The position numbers were made by a program, and so were the translations under genes. Source: Aldrovandia affinis (Eukaryota; Chordata; Actinopteri; Notacanthiformes; Halosauridae). Taken from it: a DNA stretch of 64,000 bases. The stretch covers positions 1-64,000 of the forward strand of contig JAINUG010000736.1 in assembly GCA_029706075.1 (NCBI GenBank), written 5' to 3'. The notes beneath the pieces are model-generated. The model had not been told where the DNA came from, did not search any database, and saw only the letters and a program-made list of their open reading frames with translations. This document shows positions 43,733 to 53,600 of this stretch, one piece after another. The first letter of the stretch is position 1, and every line of letters starts with the position of its first letter.

Positions 43733-45353
43733 TGAAGTGGGCAGCCTTGGAAAATCTGTCCACTATAACAAAAATGGCCGTATGACCATTAGAGCTGGGC
43801 AAGCCGGTGACGAAGTCTAGAGCGATATGGCTCCAGGGTCGACGAGGAACCGGTAAAGGTCGCAGTAAACCTGACGGAGCCAGTTGTGACCCCTTATTAC
43901 GGGCACAAATGCTACAGGCAGCAACAAACTCCCGCACGTCCCTCTCCATACCCCGCCACCAGAACCGTCTACCCAGGAAATCGTGCGTACGGTGTACGCC
44001 TGGGTGACCAGTGAGCCGGGAGGAGTGACCCCACTGCAGTACCTGGGAGCGAGCTCCTGAGGGAACGAAGAGGCATCCCCGTGGACCCCCACCAGGATCC
44101 GGCTCAAGGCGTTGAGCCTCATGCACCACCCTTTCTATCTCCCATAACACTGGAGATAAAATCTGTGCGGTGGGAATAATGGGTGTGGGCGGATGATCCA
44201 GTTCGGATCCATCGTACAAGCGTGACAAGGCGTCAGGCTTAATATTTTTTGAACCAGGGCGGTAAGTCAACAAAAAATTAAATCTAGTAAAGAATAATGC
44301 CCAACGAGCTTGCCGCGAATTACGACGTTGAGCCCCCTGGATGTATTCTAAATTTTTATGATCCGTCCAGACCGTAAAGGGATGTTCCGCCCCCTCAAGC
44401 CAATGACGCCATTCCTCCAGCGCCATTTTAACCGCTAATAACTCCCTATCTCCTACATTGTAATTCCTCTCGGCAGGCGAAAGGCTCCAAGAAAAATACG
44501 CGCACGGATGAACCTTTTGGTCCATGGCCGACCGCTGGGACAGAATAGCCCCTACCCCTAGCTCAGAGGCGTCAACCTCTACAATGAAAGGTAATGAAGG
44601 ATTGGGAGAAATTAAAATGGGTTCAGAACAGAATCTTCTTTTTAGTTCAGCGAAGGCCGCCTCCGCTTTAGGGGACCATTGAAACCGAGACGTAACAGTT
44701 TTTTTTGTAAGCGCCATGATGGGCGCGACCAGTGAACTAAAATTGCGGATAAACCGTCTATAAAAATGAGCAAACCCCAAAAAACGCTGCACCTGTTTTA
44801 CAGAGGACGGAGCAGGCCAGTCCTTGACCGCAGTCACTTTATTGGGGTCCATTTGGATCCTGCCCTCTGCGACAATGAATCCTAGAAAGGAAACTGAAGG
44901 TACGTGAAACACACATTTCTCTGCTTTTACGAATAGCTGAGCCTCTAACAAGCATTTTAACACCTGTCTGACGTGTTTCACGTGCTCAGAGAGTGAATTG
45001 GAGAAAATCAAAATGTCGTCAAGATAAACGAACACCGATTTCTCCAACATCTCTCTGAGGACGTCATTAACAAGCGCCTGGAAGACAGCCGGCGCGCACG
45101 TGAGGCCAAATGGCATAACCAGGTATTCGTAATGCCCATTGTGCGTATTAAATGCGGTCTTCCACTCATCACCCTGACGAATGCGAACCAAATTATATGC
45201 GTTGCGAAGGTCCAACTTGGAAAAAATAGACGCTCCTTGGAGACGTTCAAAAGCGGAATTCATAAGGGGAAGGGGATATCGATTCTTTATGGTAATATTA
45301 TTTAACCCTCTGTAATCGATACAAGGTCGTAATCCCCATCCTTTTACCGACAA
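43686..45353 (-). pseudogene. Second sushi-type element: reverse transcriptase, RNase H, integrase N-terminus
   Basis: 555 open codons. [36 protein letters not shown] and [10 protein letters not shown] are reverse transcriptase; [19 protein letters not shown] and [11 protein letters not shown] are RNase [13 protein letters not shown] with CSICARNKG is the integrase zinc module, followed by ALDFVTGLP with the first core Asp. It loses frame at about 43730 before the second Asp. Its start follows a one-base loss in a run near 45340. Confidence 0.88.
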
Positions 45354-46509
45354 AGAACCCCGCCCCAGCAGGGGACGTGGATGGCCTGATAAAACCGTTA
45401 GTTAGAGATTCCGAAATGTATTTCCTCATAGCCGCACTCGGTACAGACAGTGAATATAGGGATCCACGTGGAGGAACTGTGCCTGGGTGAAGCTCAATAG
45501 CGCAATCATAAGACCGGTGCGGCGGTAGCTTAGTAGCCCTTTGCTTACTAAACACCTCGCTAAGATCTGAATACGTTTTTGGAATGCCGGAGGGTAGCGG
45601 ATAAAATTCCGCACTCATGAGTTCCATCCCCTCCTGATTTTTAGGGAACTCGGGCTCAATGGTGGTGTCAGATCGGAATTTTTTATGGGAATCGGAACTG
45701 GAGTAACTAACCGATCGTTTAGGAACTCGTGACGGATTGGGTTCCGTGTCCGTAGCCGGCATGTCTGCCTCTAAAGAATCAAAAGATAAGGATTCCAGAT
45801 CACTAATCTCCTCGGCCGTGGAACCCTCCAGTGGGACTTCCCAATCACACTGAGGATCCCATTCGAGTTCTTTCTCCGTCTCATTGGAGTGTACGGATGA
45901 GTGAGTATGTTTAGGTGAACAGTAAGTTGATTCGTCGGTCTCCGAATCGGTCTCGGGATTTTTAGACCGACCGAACCCAGGCGACGACGGAATAAACGGT
46001 AAGCACCCAAGAGAACATTGATCCCCCCATTGAACAATAGGGTTTTTATGACTGCCCCAGTTGACTTGTGGTTTATGTTTTATCAACCAGGAGTGTCCGA
46101 GAACTAATGGGTACGTAGGAGACTCGACTAAAAAAAACTTTATTTGTTCTGTGTGTTCGCCGTAAGCGATCCGCATGTTTACAGTCTCCGTGGATTCCTT
46201 AATGCGACCGGAACCCAGAGGACGACCGTCAAGAGCGGTAACACCACAGGATTGTGAAAGCGCCCGAACAGGTAAGTGAATTCTTTTGGCCCACCCGGAG
46301 TCCACAAAACAATCAACCGCCCCTGAATCAAGAAAGGCGTTTATTTTAATGTTTTGTCTCCTCCAGGATAGTTCGACAGGAATGAAGGTACGAAAGAAAG
46401 AGGACCAATGCCTCACTACCGGCTTCCGGCCCGATAGTGAGGCTATTCGTTTCCCTTCAGTTTGGGACAATCTTGAATAACGTGACCCCTCTGTCGACAG
46501 TACCGACAA
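45298..46509 (-). pseudogene. Second sushi-type element: protease and linker
   Basis: Overlaps the end of gag by 67 bases in another frame, as expected if pol is made by ribosomal frameshifting. The protease motif [16 protein letters not shown] and a [13 protein letters not shown] segment are followed by an acidic, Ser-rich linker and the pre-RT block [19 protein letters not shown]. The frame fails near 45340 at the first reverse transcriptase motif. Confidence 0.85.
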
Positions 46510-47429
46510 CCGTTCCCATCCCCTCTGGCCGGGACCCGAAAACTAGCGCTGTCGACCTCCATGGGTTCGTCAGCTTTGCCCAAGCGCCTAGGAAACAGAG
46601 GTAAGAACCCTTTCGTAGGCACTCGGAGCTCCCTGTTCCCTCTCTCTCGCTGGCGTTCCCTAATACGGTTATCGATCCGTATAGCAGTGGTAATTAGTTC
46701 ATCTAGTGAATCGGGAATGCCAATGGTAGCTAGCGCGTCTCTCACCGGATCAGATAGCGCGTTAGTAAACAACGTTATGAGAGGATTCTCAGGCCACCCT
46801 GTAACTCCCGCGAGAGTACGGAAGGAAATAGAGAATTCCGCCACGCTTTGGTTACCCTGGCGCATGCGCGTCAATTTAGTCGCAGATTCGCTGTCGTGAA
46901 GCTCGTGGTCAAAAACCAACTCCATTCTCTTCATTAACCCCAGGGAGTCTGTCAATACCGGTGCTTGAGAGCGTATAAGAGGCACTGCCCACTCGAGGGC
47001 TGCCCCCGATAATAATGATAGCACGAGTGCCACTCGCGACTCCTCTGAGCTATATCTAGATGGCTGAGTCTGGAATACGATTTGGCACTGAGCTAAAAAA
47101 CCCCGACATTTACCGGACTCGCCGCTAAAACGAGGAGGGAGCTGAATCTTTGCCTCTCGTAATCCCTCTCCCACAGGTGTGCCCCAGCGAGGAGTGACGA
47201 CCGGATTAGGACCGGCGAATCCCACCGCAGTTTGGGGACGACCGTCGACCATGGTCTGGATCAAGCCCTCCAGTCTTTGAACAGACGAGACCATACTAGT
47301 CTGGTTGTCTTGCATGACTCGTTGTTGTTCAAATAAAATTTCTATGGTCGTTCTCTGTCTCTCCATTTCTCTGCTTTGCAACTCTGCTATTTGTTCGATA
47401 CCACGAGGATCAGCTGACGCCGCGTTCAT
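46443..47429 (-). CDS. Second sushi-type element: gag
   Basis: An intact 328-codon frame starting 13 bases after the 5' LTR. Residues about 10-65 are heptad-like and may form a coiled coil. The capsid-like core has [35 protein letters not shown] and [10 protein letters not shown]; a C-terminal CCHC knuckle reads [14 protein letters not shown]. Length and motifs are normal for sushi-type gag, the family from which the mammalian PEG10/RTL genes derive. The protein would bind element RNA and build particles. Confidence 0.88.
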   Translation of the reverse strand: MNAASADPRGIEQIAELQSREMERQRTTIEILFEQQRVMQDNQTSMVSSVQRLEGLIQTMVDGRPQTAVGFAGPNPVVTPRWGTPVGEGLREAKIQLPPRFSGESGKCRGFLAQCQIVFQTQPSRYSSEESRVALVLSLLSGAALEWAVPLIRSQAPVLTDSLGLMKRMELVFDHELHDSESATKLTRMRQGNQSVAEFSISFRTLAGVTGWPENPLITLFTNALSDPVRDALATIGIPDSLDELITTAIRIDNRIRERQRERGNRELRVPTKGFLPLFPRRLGKADEPMEVDSASFRVPARGDGNGCRYCRQRGHVIQDCPKLKGNE

Positions 47430-47430
47430 G

Positions 47431-47441
47431 GCGAAATCGTA
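47431..47441 (-). promoter_or_regulatory. Predicted self-priming site, second sushi-type element
   Basis: The 11 bases TACGATTTCGC (minus strand), one base from the LTR, are perfectly complementary to 47905-47915 inside the same LTR. The partner lies about 25 bases downstream of a TTTAAATA box (47939-47946), where transcription should start. No tRNA-type primer site exists between LTR and gag. Confidence 0.75.
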
Positions 47442-47442
47442 C

Positions 47443-48039
47443 TGTTATGATGGGTTAAGTGGTTGGAGCCATCGCAGAACCCCGAAGGTATCGATAAGTT
47501 AAGCTGTAAGTGAACAACCTAACCACAAACTCTGAATAACAGAGAATAGGAAAACAATAACAAAAAAGGGAAAACAGAAAAGATCACCCAATGGATGATT
47601 TAAGTGCCACAACGACACAAACAAAACGAATAACTGATCCACCAACACCGGGTGTCTGAATGAAAAGATAAACGGCTAGAAGAGCCAAATAACCAGCTTA
47701 GAAATGAAACCCGAAAAACAGTCCACAGACTGCCTAACCGGAACACAAACCAACTCAGGAGGAGCGAGTAAGTTCCCTAAATCAGGTAACATGAAAGAGA
47801 TCCTACATTTACTAATGAGATTTCTTAGATCCTAGAGTAAGTTCTTTTAGTAGTGTCTTTAAAAAGACGCTACCTACCTTACCGGCTAAATCGTAAAAAT
47901 GGCTTACGATTTCGCAAAGAACCAAAAAACAGCTGGGGTTTAAATAGGGAGGAAATGGTGATTGATTACACAGCCCCTCCCACAAGGAGACAGGCGCAAC
48001 ACCGCCCTCAGGTGGTAAGTCAGGGAAACAACCATGACA
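47443..48039 (-). repeat. Second sushi-type element: 5' LTR
   Basis: About 597 bases, nearly identical to 42161-42758, with few differences, so the insertion is young relative to its host LINE. Contains the TTTAAATA box at 47939-47946 (complementary strand). Confidence 0.93.
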
Positions 48040-48520
48040 ATGGAATAGGCATTGAAAATGTCTCAGTATCCGATATAACTATCTCTGATCATTTCTGTGT
48101 TTTCTTTGATGTTCTCTTAAATGCACCGAGCAATAAAAGAAAATGTACTATTCAGAAAAGGTTCTTGGACGCCACAGCGGAAACTAAATTCTCCGAGCTT
48201 GTAAACTCTCTTAATCTATGTAACGAACTTCATTCTTTAGATGAAATGGTCAATGCCTTTAATGATAACGTGAGTAGTGCATTAAACACTGTCACTCCAA
48301 TTAAGACGAAAACGAAGTTATGTAGGAAAACTTCACCTTGAATAAATAGTACTATAGTGACGACACACAATTATACATCGCAATGGAGCCAAATGACTCA
48401 GTTGCTTTGTGCTCCTTGACTGCCTGTCTGTCTGCCGTAGAACAATGGATGAGTAAAAACTTTGTAAAACTTAATGAGGACAAAACTGAAGTTTTATTAC
48501 TTGGCCCAAAAGACAAAAGG
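48040..48520 (+). pseudogene. L2-like LINE middle part, internally deleted
   Basis: ITISDHFCVFFDVLL is the last endonuclease motif (SDH). After a linker and a stop (48339), sequence jumps to the segment after the catalytic centre of reverse transcriptase (LSAVEQWMSKNFVKLNEDKT). The polymerase core is therefore missing, an internal deletion. Confidence 0.75.
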
Positions 48521-48884
48521 GGCGGCACGGTGGTGCAGTGGATAGCACTGTCGCCTCACAGCAAGAAGGTCTCGGGTTCGAATCCAGGCCGGGGGCCTTT
48601 CTGTGCGGAGTTTGCATGTTCTCCCCGTGTCCGCGTGGGTTTCCTCCGGGTACTCCGGTTTCTTCCCACAGTCCAAAGACATGCACGTTAGGCTAATTGG
48701 AGAGTCTAAATTGCCCGTAGGTATGAGTGTGTGAGTGAATGGTGTGTGTGCCCTGTGATGGATTGGCGACCTGTCCAGGGTGTATTCCTGCCTCTCGCCC
48801 GGAACGCATGCTGGGATAGGCTCCAGCACACCCCCCGCGACCCTGACCAGGAATAAGCGGCTTAGACAATGGATGGATGGATGG
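48521..48884 (+). mobile_element. tRNA-derived SINE with RTE-type tail
   Basis: The 5' part has A-box- and B-box-like blocks (GTGGTGCAGTGGATAGCACT; GGGTTCGAATCC), the body carries a RTE-like 3' half, and the end is (ATGG)n. Thirteen-base target duplications AAAAGACAAAAGG lie at 48508-48520 and 48885-48897. It is full length. A truncated relative is at 34090-34330. Confidence 0.9.
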
Positions 48885-48897
48885 AAAAGACAAAAGG

Positions 48898-49755
48898 GAA
48901 GTAGTTTTTAATAACTTGCGGAGCAATACGCTGCCTAGTTCTCTGGGGAAATTGACTTATTGGATCAAACCTGAAGTCACAAGTCTTGGTGTTGTCCTAG
49001 ACTCTGATTTAAGTTTCAAGTCCCAAATCAACAAGGTGACGAAAACATCATTTTTCCATCTTAAAAATATAGCAAAAGTTCGACAATTTATTAAACAACA
49101 AGATGCTGAAAAATTGATTCACGCCTTTGTTTCGTCAAGGTTGGACTATTGCAACTCTGTCTATTCTGGTTGCCCAAAAAACGCTTTAAGGAGCCTCCAG
49201 CTCGTTCAAAATGCAGCAGCCAGAATCCTCACTAGAACGAAACGCCCCGAGCACATTACCCCTATTTTATTTACCCTGCATTGGCTTCCTATTGAGAATT
49301 GATTTTAAAATTTTATTTTAAACTTTTAAAGCCGTACATGGACTGGCGCCGGGGTATTTGTCCGATGCGCTTCGGCCATATATTCCGGCACTTGCCCTCC
49401 GGTCGCAGGATGCGGGGTTTTAGTTGTCCCGCCCGTGGCCAAAAAAACCGGTTGAAGGGGCTTTTTATTTTCGAGCTCCTTTTCTATGGAATAGCCTCCC
49501 CATCTCTATTAGGGATGCTGATTCCATTAATGTTTTTAAATCCAGACTCAAAACATACTTATTCATAAAATGTTATGGCGGAGTTTGGCGTGCATATGCA
49601 CACGCACACACAGAGTTTTTAAAATTATATTAATTTGAATACATTTTAGTTTTGCTTTGTTTTCAGTTTCTTTTCTTTTGCTTTTCTGTTAACCACTTTG
49701 AGACCGCTTTGGGATGAAACGTGCTATATAAATGAGGGTTATTATTATTGTGGCA
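48898..49755 (+). pseudogene. L2-like LINE 3' part
   Basis: Frame 48877-49302 has [39 protein letters not shown] and HITPILFTLHWLPIE; later frames (49299-49633) carry the C-terminal SLPISIRDADSINVFKSRLKT. A frame change lies near 49300. The 3' UTR ends in GCTATATAAATGAGGGTTATTATTATTG. Confidence 0.8.
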
Positions 49756-49842
49756 ACACACTTTACAAAAGTATAGAAATGGTTGTTGCCAAGAGTGCAA
49801 ATACAGTGAAACACAGTACAGTAAATTGACTGTAAAGGCCGG

Positions 49843-50100
49843 CAAAGTGACTTACCTATAGTCATTGCGGAACGTACGAAAAAAATCAAGGAGCTGCAGA
49901 CTGTGATTCATGATCTCAAGAACGAGCCGTACATTCGTGATAAACTTAACGAATTGGAAAACGCCATACCCGAAGAGGAACGAGACAAAGTTTTTGGAAA
50001 GGTCTGTAGCGTAGCCACCATGATGCTAACCGGATATGGCAGCCAAACTCAAGTGCTTTTATATTACAGTACAAAGAGAGAAGAAAAAAAATATAAATAA
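49843..50100 (+). CDS. Unrecognised reading frame, acidic/lysine-rich
   Basis: Open from about 49843 to a stop at 50098. It reads through ...AERTKKIKELQTVIHDLKNE, then RDKLNELENAIPEEERDKVF, then a CSVATMMLTGYGSQTQ block, and ends REEKKYK. It is helix-rich and charged and looks like part of a real protein, probably an exon entered through the AG at 49859-49860. There is no upstream ATG in frame. I do not recognise the family. The opposite strand at 49883-49858 also reads as the end of IS630-like exon 1 (RTFRNDYR), so the first bases are ambiguous. Confidence 0.35.
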   Translation, partial: QSDLPIVIAERTKKIKELQTVIHDLKNEPYIRDKLNELENAIPEEERDKVFGKVCSVATMMLTGYGSQTQVLLYYSTKREEKKYK

Positions 50101-50229
50101 TAATAAAATACTCGATCCAAATGGCATAGAGAAAATCATGTAAGTAAAGGAATAAAGTCATTTAAAAATAATATAATAAAATAAAATAATAAAAAGTGGG
50201 TAAAATAAATCATTGAAATTATTAAGTGT

Positions 50230-50535
50230 TGCTAATTTTAAACTAGATTAAAAAGGTGTGTTTTTAGTTGCTGTTTAAAAATGTCCACTGAGCCCACTTC
50301 GCTAATACATTTTGGTAGGGAGTTCCAGTTTAGGTGCATAGTGGACGAAAGCATCTTCTCCAGTCTTCTTTCGGGGGACCTTCGGAGCGTTTAAAAGACC
50401 TGCTACAGAGGACCTAAGGGCTCGTGAAGGGACATAAAACAACAGGGAATCTGTGATGTAAGAGAGTGCTAGACCATTTAAAGTTTTGTATGCAAGTAAA
50501 CTTCACAGCCTAGCAGCTGGCTTAGAACATCACTC
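50230..50535 (-). pseudogene. L2-like LINE fragment
   Basis: On the minus strand it follows the usual L2 C-terminal order (a block read as YKTLNGLALSYI-like, then promoter-proximal serine-rich codons, then a FKQQLKTHLF-like end), with several breaks. It is the same type of fragment as 56262-56890, more decayed. Confidence 0.45.
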
Positions 50536-50550
50536 GTTCTCCCTAACCAT

Positions 50551-50806
50551 GAAGTGGAGCACAGGGTGGCTGGGCGTGGCCCAGGCAGGCCTGGAAGAAG
50601 CGGTCCTGGATGTCAGACACAGGTCTGGAGCGTGTGCAGGGGTGTGAGTGGCTCTGTGGCAGGCTGTGTGCTCTCAGCTAGGCGCTGGATGCCAGACAGA
50701 CATCCAGAGGCTTGGCCTGGCCTCCCCAACTCCCTGGGGATCGGAGCAAGGCCCCAGGGGTCCCACAGACATCCAGAGGCTTGGCCTGGCTCTGGAGGCC
50801 TTTGAC

Positions 50807-50808
<2 letters not shown>
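50551..50808. repeat. GC-rich stretch with 24-bp direct repeat
   Basis: CAGACATCCAGAGGCTTGGC occurs twice (about 50696 and 50766) and a diverged version occurs at about 50610. The stretch is GC-rich compared with its surroundings. No known protein is encoded; open frames on both strands are composition effects. Confidence 0.5.

Positions 50809-50844
<36 letters not shown>
50809..50844. repeat. (GT)n microsatellite
   Basis: About 18 perfect GT units. Confidence 0.95.
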
Positions 50845-50845
<1 letters not shown>

Positions 50846-51139
50846 GTAGTAGCAGCATCAGCAATAATAATACTTGACAAGGACAATGATGATAAGACTA
50901 ACAAAGTTTTAATATAAAAATAAAGGATCATTTATTTTGATCTATAATTCACATGTATGTATTTCATTATTGAAATGTTTTTCAACACTTCTCGACAGTC
51001 AAGCCACTTTCTGTTTGCCTTGTGCTGTCTTCATAGGTCCTGTCTGTATGTTCCCATGCCTGCCTGAGGAATGGCCCATAGGGTATCAATAAAGTTATTT
51101 CGTTTGAATTTTTTTCTGTTTCAACTGAAGATTAAACAC
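50845..51139. other. Non-coding spacer
   Basis: AT-rich. An AATAAA at about 51091-51096 (TATCAATAAAGTT) could be the end of a LINE or transcript ending here, but no coding sequence leads to it. Confidence 0.4.
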
Positions 51140-51359
51140 TTCCGGGCAAGATGGCGATATGAGCAGACGTATCTAGCTCAGCTCTCTTTTCACAGTCCCT
51201 AAATTCGAACATTAATTTAGCCTTCCTGTTTATAAAACAAAATTAGTAACAAGTATAATCCAATTACGATTATAGTATAGTATGAAAGGCGCTATATAAA
51301 TAAAATTGTATTTACTTACGAACATTTTAAGTTTTATCTCATTTATAAAGTTACCGAAA

Positions 51360-52119
51360 TGTCGAATAGTGCAAAGAAAATCACTCGACGTGCATAACTA
51401 TGCTAGTAACAGCAAGCCTGCAGCTAGCTCAAGCATGGAATCAATGGAAGCCAGCGCTAGCATCCCAAGCAACAAGCGAAACCTCCACGCGCCAGTAAAA
51501 ACCCCAAGACAAGACAAGAGGGTTAAAAAAACAGGACGGGGACTCCGACTCTCTCTCTCCTGACCTAACAGCAACCCTTCTCGAGGCTGGGAAAAATCTT
51601 ACTGGCATGGTAGAAGGCTTCAGCTCCCGTCTGAACGAGAACACCCTTGCAATTGCCAATATGGCCAAAAGTCTGGATTTTAGTTTAAATGAAACCCAAG
51701 ACTGCAAAGATAAAGTGATGGCGTTGGAGGAGCAAGTGTCGGTACTCACAGCTGAAAACAAGGACCTCAAGCAGCGGGTGTTGGAGAATGAGAGATATAG
51801 AAGACGCTGGAATCTCCGAATCCACGGGCTGAAGGAGAATGAGGGAGAAGACACCAGAGAGAGAGTTATCCAGGTTATGTATAAAATCGTGCCTCAATGG
51901 GCAGGTAAAATAGAGGAGGCTGTCGACTCCACACATCGCCTTGGAAGAAAAGTTGAAGGTAAAAATCGACAGATCATTGTGCAATTCGCCATGAGAATTC
52001 AGCGAGATACAATTTGGCGTGCATCCAAGAATCATGTTGCAGTCATTGGCGAAACTGACTTTGTGCAACAGGCTGGGACTTTAAGTTTAAGGTTTCTAAG
52101 ATTTATGTTTGGTGAGTAA
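51360..52119 (+). pseudogene. Tx1-like ORF1 (coiled coil and RNA-binding domain)
   Basis: ATG at 51360 opens a frame that stops after 12 codons; a second frame starts at about 51436. The main frame 51607-52119 (170 codons) has a heptad segment (VMALEEQVSVLTAENKDLKQ) followed by RRWNLRIHGLKE and DSTHRLGRK, the RRM of L1-type ORF1 proteins. ORF1p coats LINE RNA as trimers. Frame changes near 51395 and 51540 split it. Confidence 0.8.
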
Positions 52120-52394
52120 TTAATAAGCGGAACCCGGACTATACTGCACACACGCTGCAATTGACTGTTCGTTTGAAAGTTGGTTTACTCAGGTTTTCCG
52201 TACATGTTGCTACATGTTTAAGTAGCTCCAAGGAAAAAAATAAAAATAAAAAATGTTATAACAGGAAGGTTAAGAATATATTTTTTTAAGGGACATTGTC
52301 TTTGCAAATTAGTTCATTTAGAGACACTAGAGTACAAACACTACCTTAACCCCTTGTGTTTTATTTAATTATACTTTTTTTTATTTCTTTCTAA

Positions 52395-53600
52395 TTGTTA
52401 TTTATTATTTCTTTCATGTCTTCTCTATCATGTCAGATATCACTGAATAGTTTGAATACTAGAGGTCTACAAAACAAAATTAAAAGAAAAGCAATCTTTC
52501 TATTCTGTAAGGGACTAAAAGCACATATTACATTTCTGCAAGAAACCCATTCAAATGAAGAGGATGTCAGGTTCTGGTCCAATCAGTGGGCAGATAGAAT
52601 TATATTCAGCCACGGTTCTTCACATTCTGCTGGAGTTGCTATTTTATTCAACAGTTGCCCAGGAAAGGTCATATGTTACAAAGCTGATGTAAATGGTCAT
52701 TGGATTGTATGTTATTAATATTGAGGATTCATATTTTATTTTGTGCAATCTTTATGGATACAATAACAAACCACAGAACAGAGATCTAATATCCAACATC
52801 AGTACGTTGATTGAGGAAATGAAAATTGTATATCCTACAGATAACATTATAGTCGGAGGGGACTTTAACATGACCCCAGATGAATGGAAGGACAGGTGCC
52901 CATCAAGGTTTGACACACACTATTTTAACAACATCATAACAGACCTTTGTAACACATAAAGTTTAGAGGATATATGGAGAGTCAAGAACCCTGAAGTACT
53001 ACAATATTCCTGGTTTAAACCAGATAGAACATGTAAATCTAGAATTGATTATTGGTTACTTTCACATAATTTAACACAGTATGTTTCTGATTTAGCAATG
53101 GATATGGCCCCTTTAACTGACCATAGTCGAATTCATTTAGAATTGAAACCAATTAACACTAACAGAAATAAAGGTTTTTGGAAATTTAATTCAAGTTTGT
53201 TGAAGGATGAAGGTTTTTGTCAGAGCATCAGAGCTATGTTGGAGGAGTCTTTTAATGACACTGAAATTCAATCCTATGTAAATAAATGGGAATTCTTTAA
53301 CCTTCCTATGGCCTTCGTGTTTTTGGTCACACCCAGGGCATTCCGGTCAATTTGACCCGGCTCATGTTCAACCATTCTAAAGTCGTTATATCACATGTTT
53401 AGTACAGTAAATGAGCCAAGCAGAAGAAGTTTAATAGAAAAACAATATTTTAACATACTTTTCCTTGATGTTAAAATTTTAAAACGGGTCAGATTGACTC
53501 GAGGACCATAGGAATATAAGGTTAGAAAATATTCACTATCCTTTAGTAAAGAAAAGGCTCTACTAGCTAGAAAGGAGGAGAAAGATTTAATTAAGGAATT
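52395..53600 (+). pseudogene. Tx1-like ORF2 endonuclease
   Basis: ISLNSLNTRGLQNKIKRKAI, FLQETHSNEEDVRFW, AGVAILFN, then IIVGGDFNMTPDEWKDR and a LTDHSRIHLEL end match the endonuclease order of the Tx1/L1 group. Frame changes lie near 52710 and 52960 (stop). A MITE interrupts the linker at 53301. The endonuclease cuts chromosomal target DNA; some Tx1-group elements are site-specific, but no target is evident here. Confidence 0.78.
53301..53521. mobile_element. piggyBac-like MITE (221 bp)
   Basis: Sits after TTAA (53297-53300) and before TTAG (53522-53525), a decayed TTAA pair. Ends CCTTCCTATGG and CCATAGGAATATAAGG are inverted. Inside each end is a GGTCAATTTGACCCG-like palindrome (53344-53360; 53488-53502). 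The flanking LINE protein is continuous without it. Confidence 0.75.

Larger units (their letters stand above)
42161..48039 (-). mobile_element. Second sushi-type chromodomain gypsy element
   Basis: LTRs 42161-42758 and 47443-48039 (TGTTATG...CATGACA) with 5-bp target duplications ATGGA (42156-42160 and 48040-48044). Minus-strand order: gag, protease, reverse transcriptase, RNase H, integrase, chromodomain. It is related to but distinct from the tandem element at 18166-28962: same layout, clearly different LTRs. Breaks in pol near 45340, 43730, 43530 and 43035 make it non-autonomous. Confidence 0.93.
41365..49755 (+). mobile_element. L2-like LINE, internally deleted, hosting a gypsy element and a SINE
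   Basis: Pieces in order: endonuclease (41440-42160), end of endonuclease and linker (48045-48330), late reverse transcriptase (48340-48520, 48898-49620) and a 3' end with GTGCTATATAAAT and (TTA)n tail (to about 49755). The polymerase core between about 48340 and 48380 is deleted. The left boundary is approximate. Passengers: sushi-type element 42161-48039 and SINE 48521-48884. Confidence 0.8.
38987..49883 (-). mobile_element. IS630-like transposon C, disrupted
   Basis: The end CAGTTTTTCTCGATTCC starts after TA at 38985-38986; the left arm (7693) shows the same site without the element. Transposase is on the minus strand: exon 1 end near 49883-49858, exon 2 41236-40951, exon 3 from 40854. 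Insertions inside it are a hAT MITE (40279-40798) and an L2-like LINE with its own passengers (about 41365-49755). The far terminal repeat was not found; similarity stops at about 49883. Confidence 0.75.

Noticed and set aside
48521-48600. tRNA gene
   Set aside because: A- and B-box-like blocks are present, but the sequence does not fold as a tRNA end to end and continues into a SINE body with target duplications.
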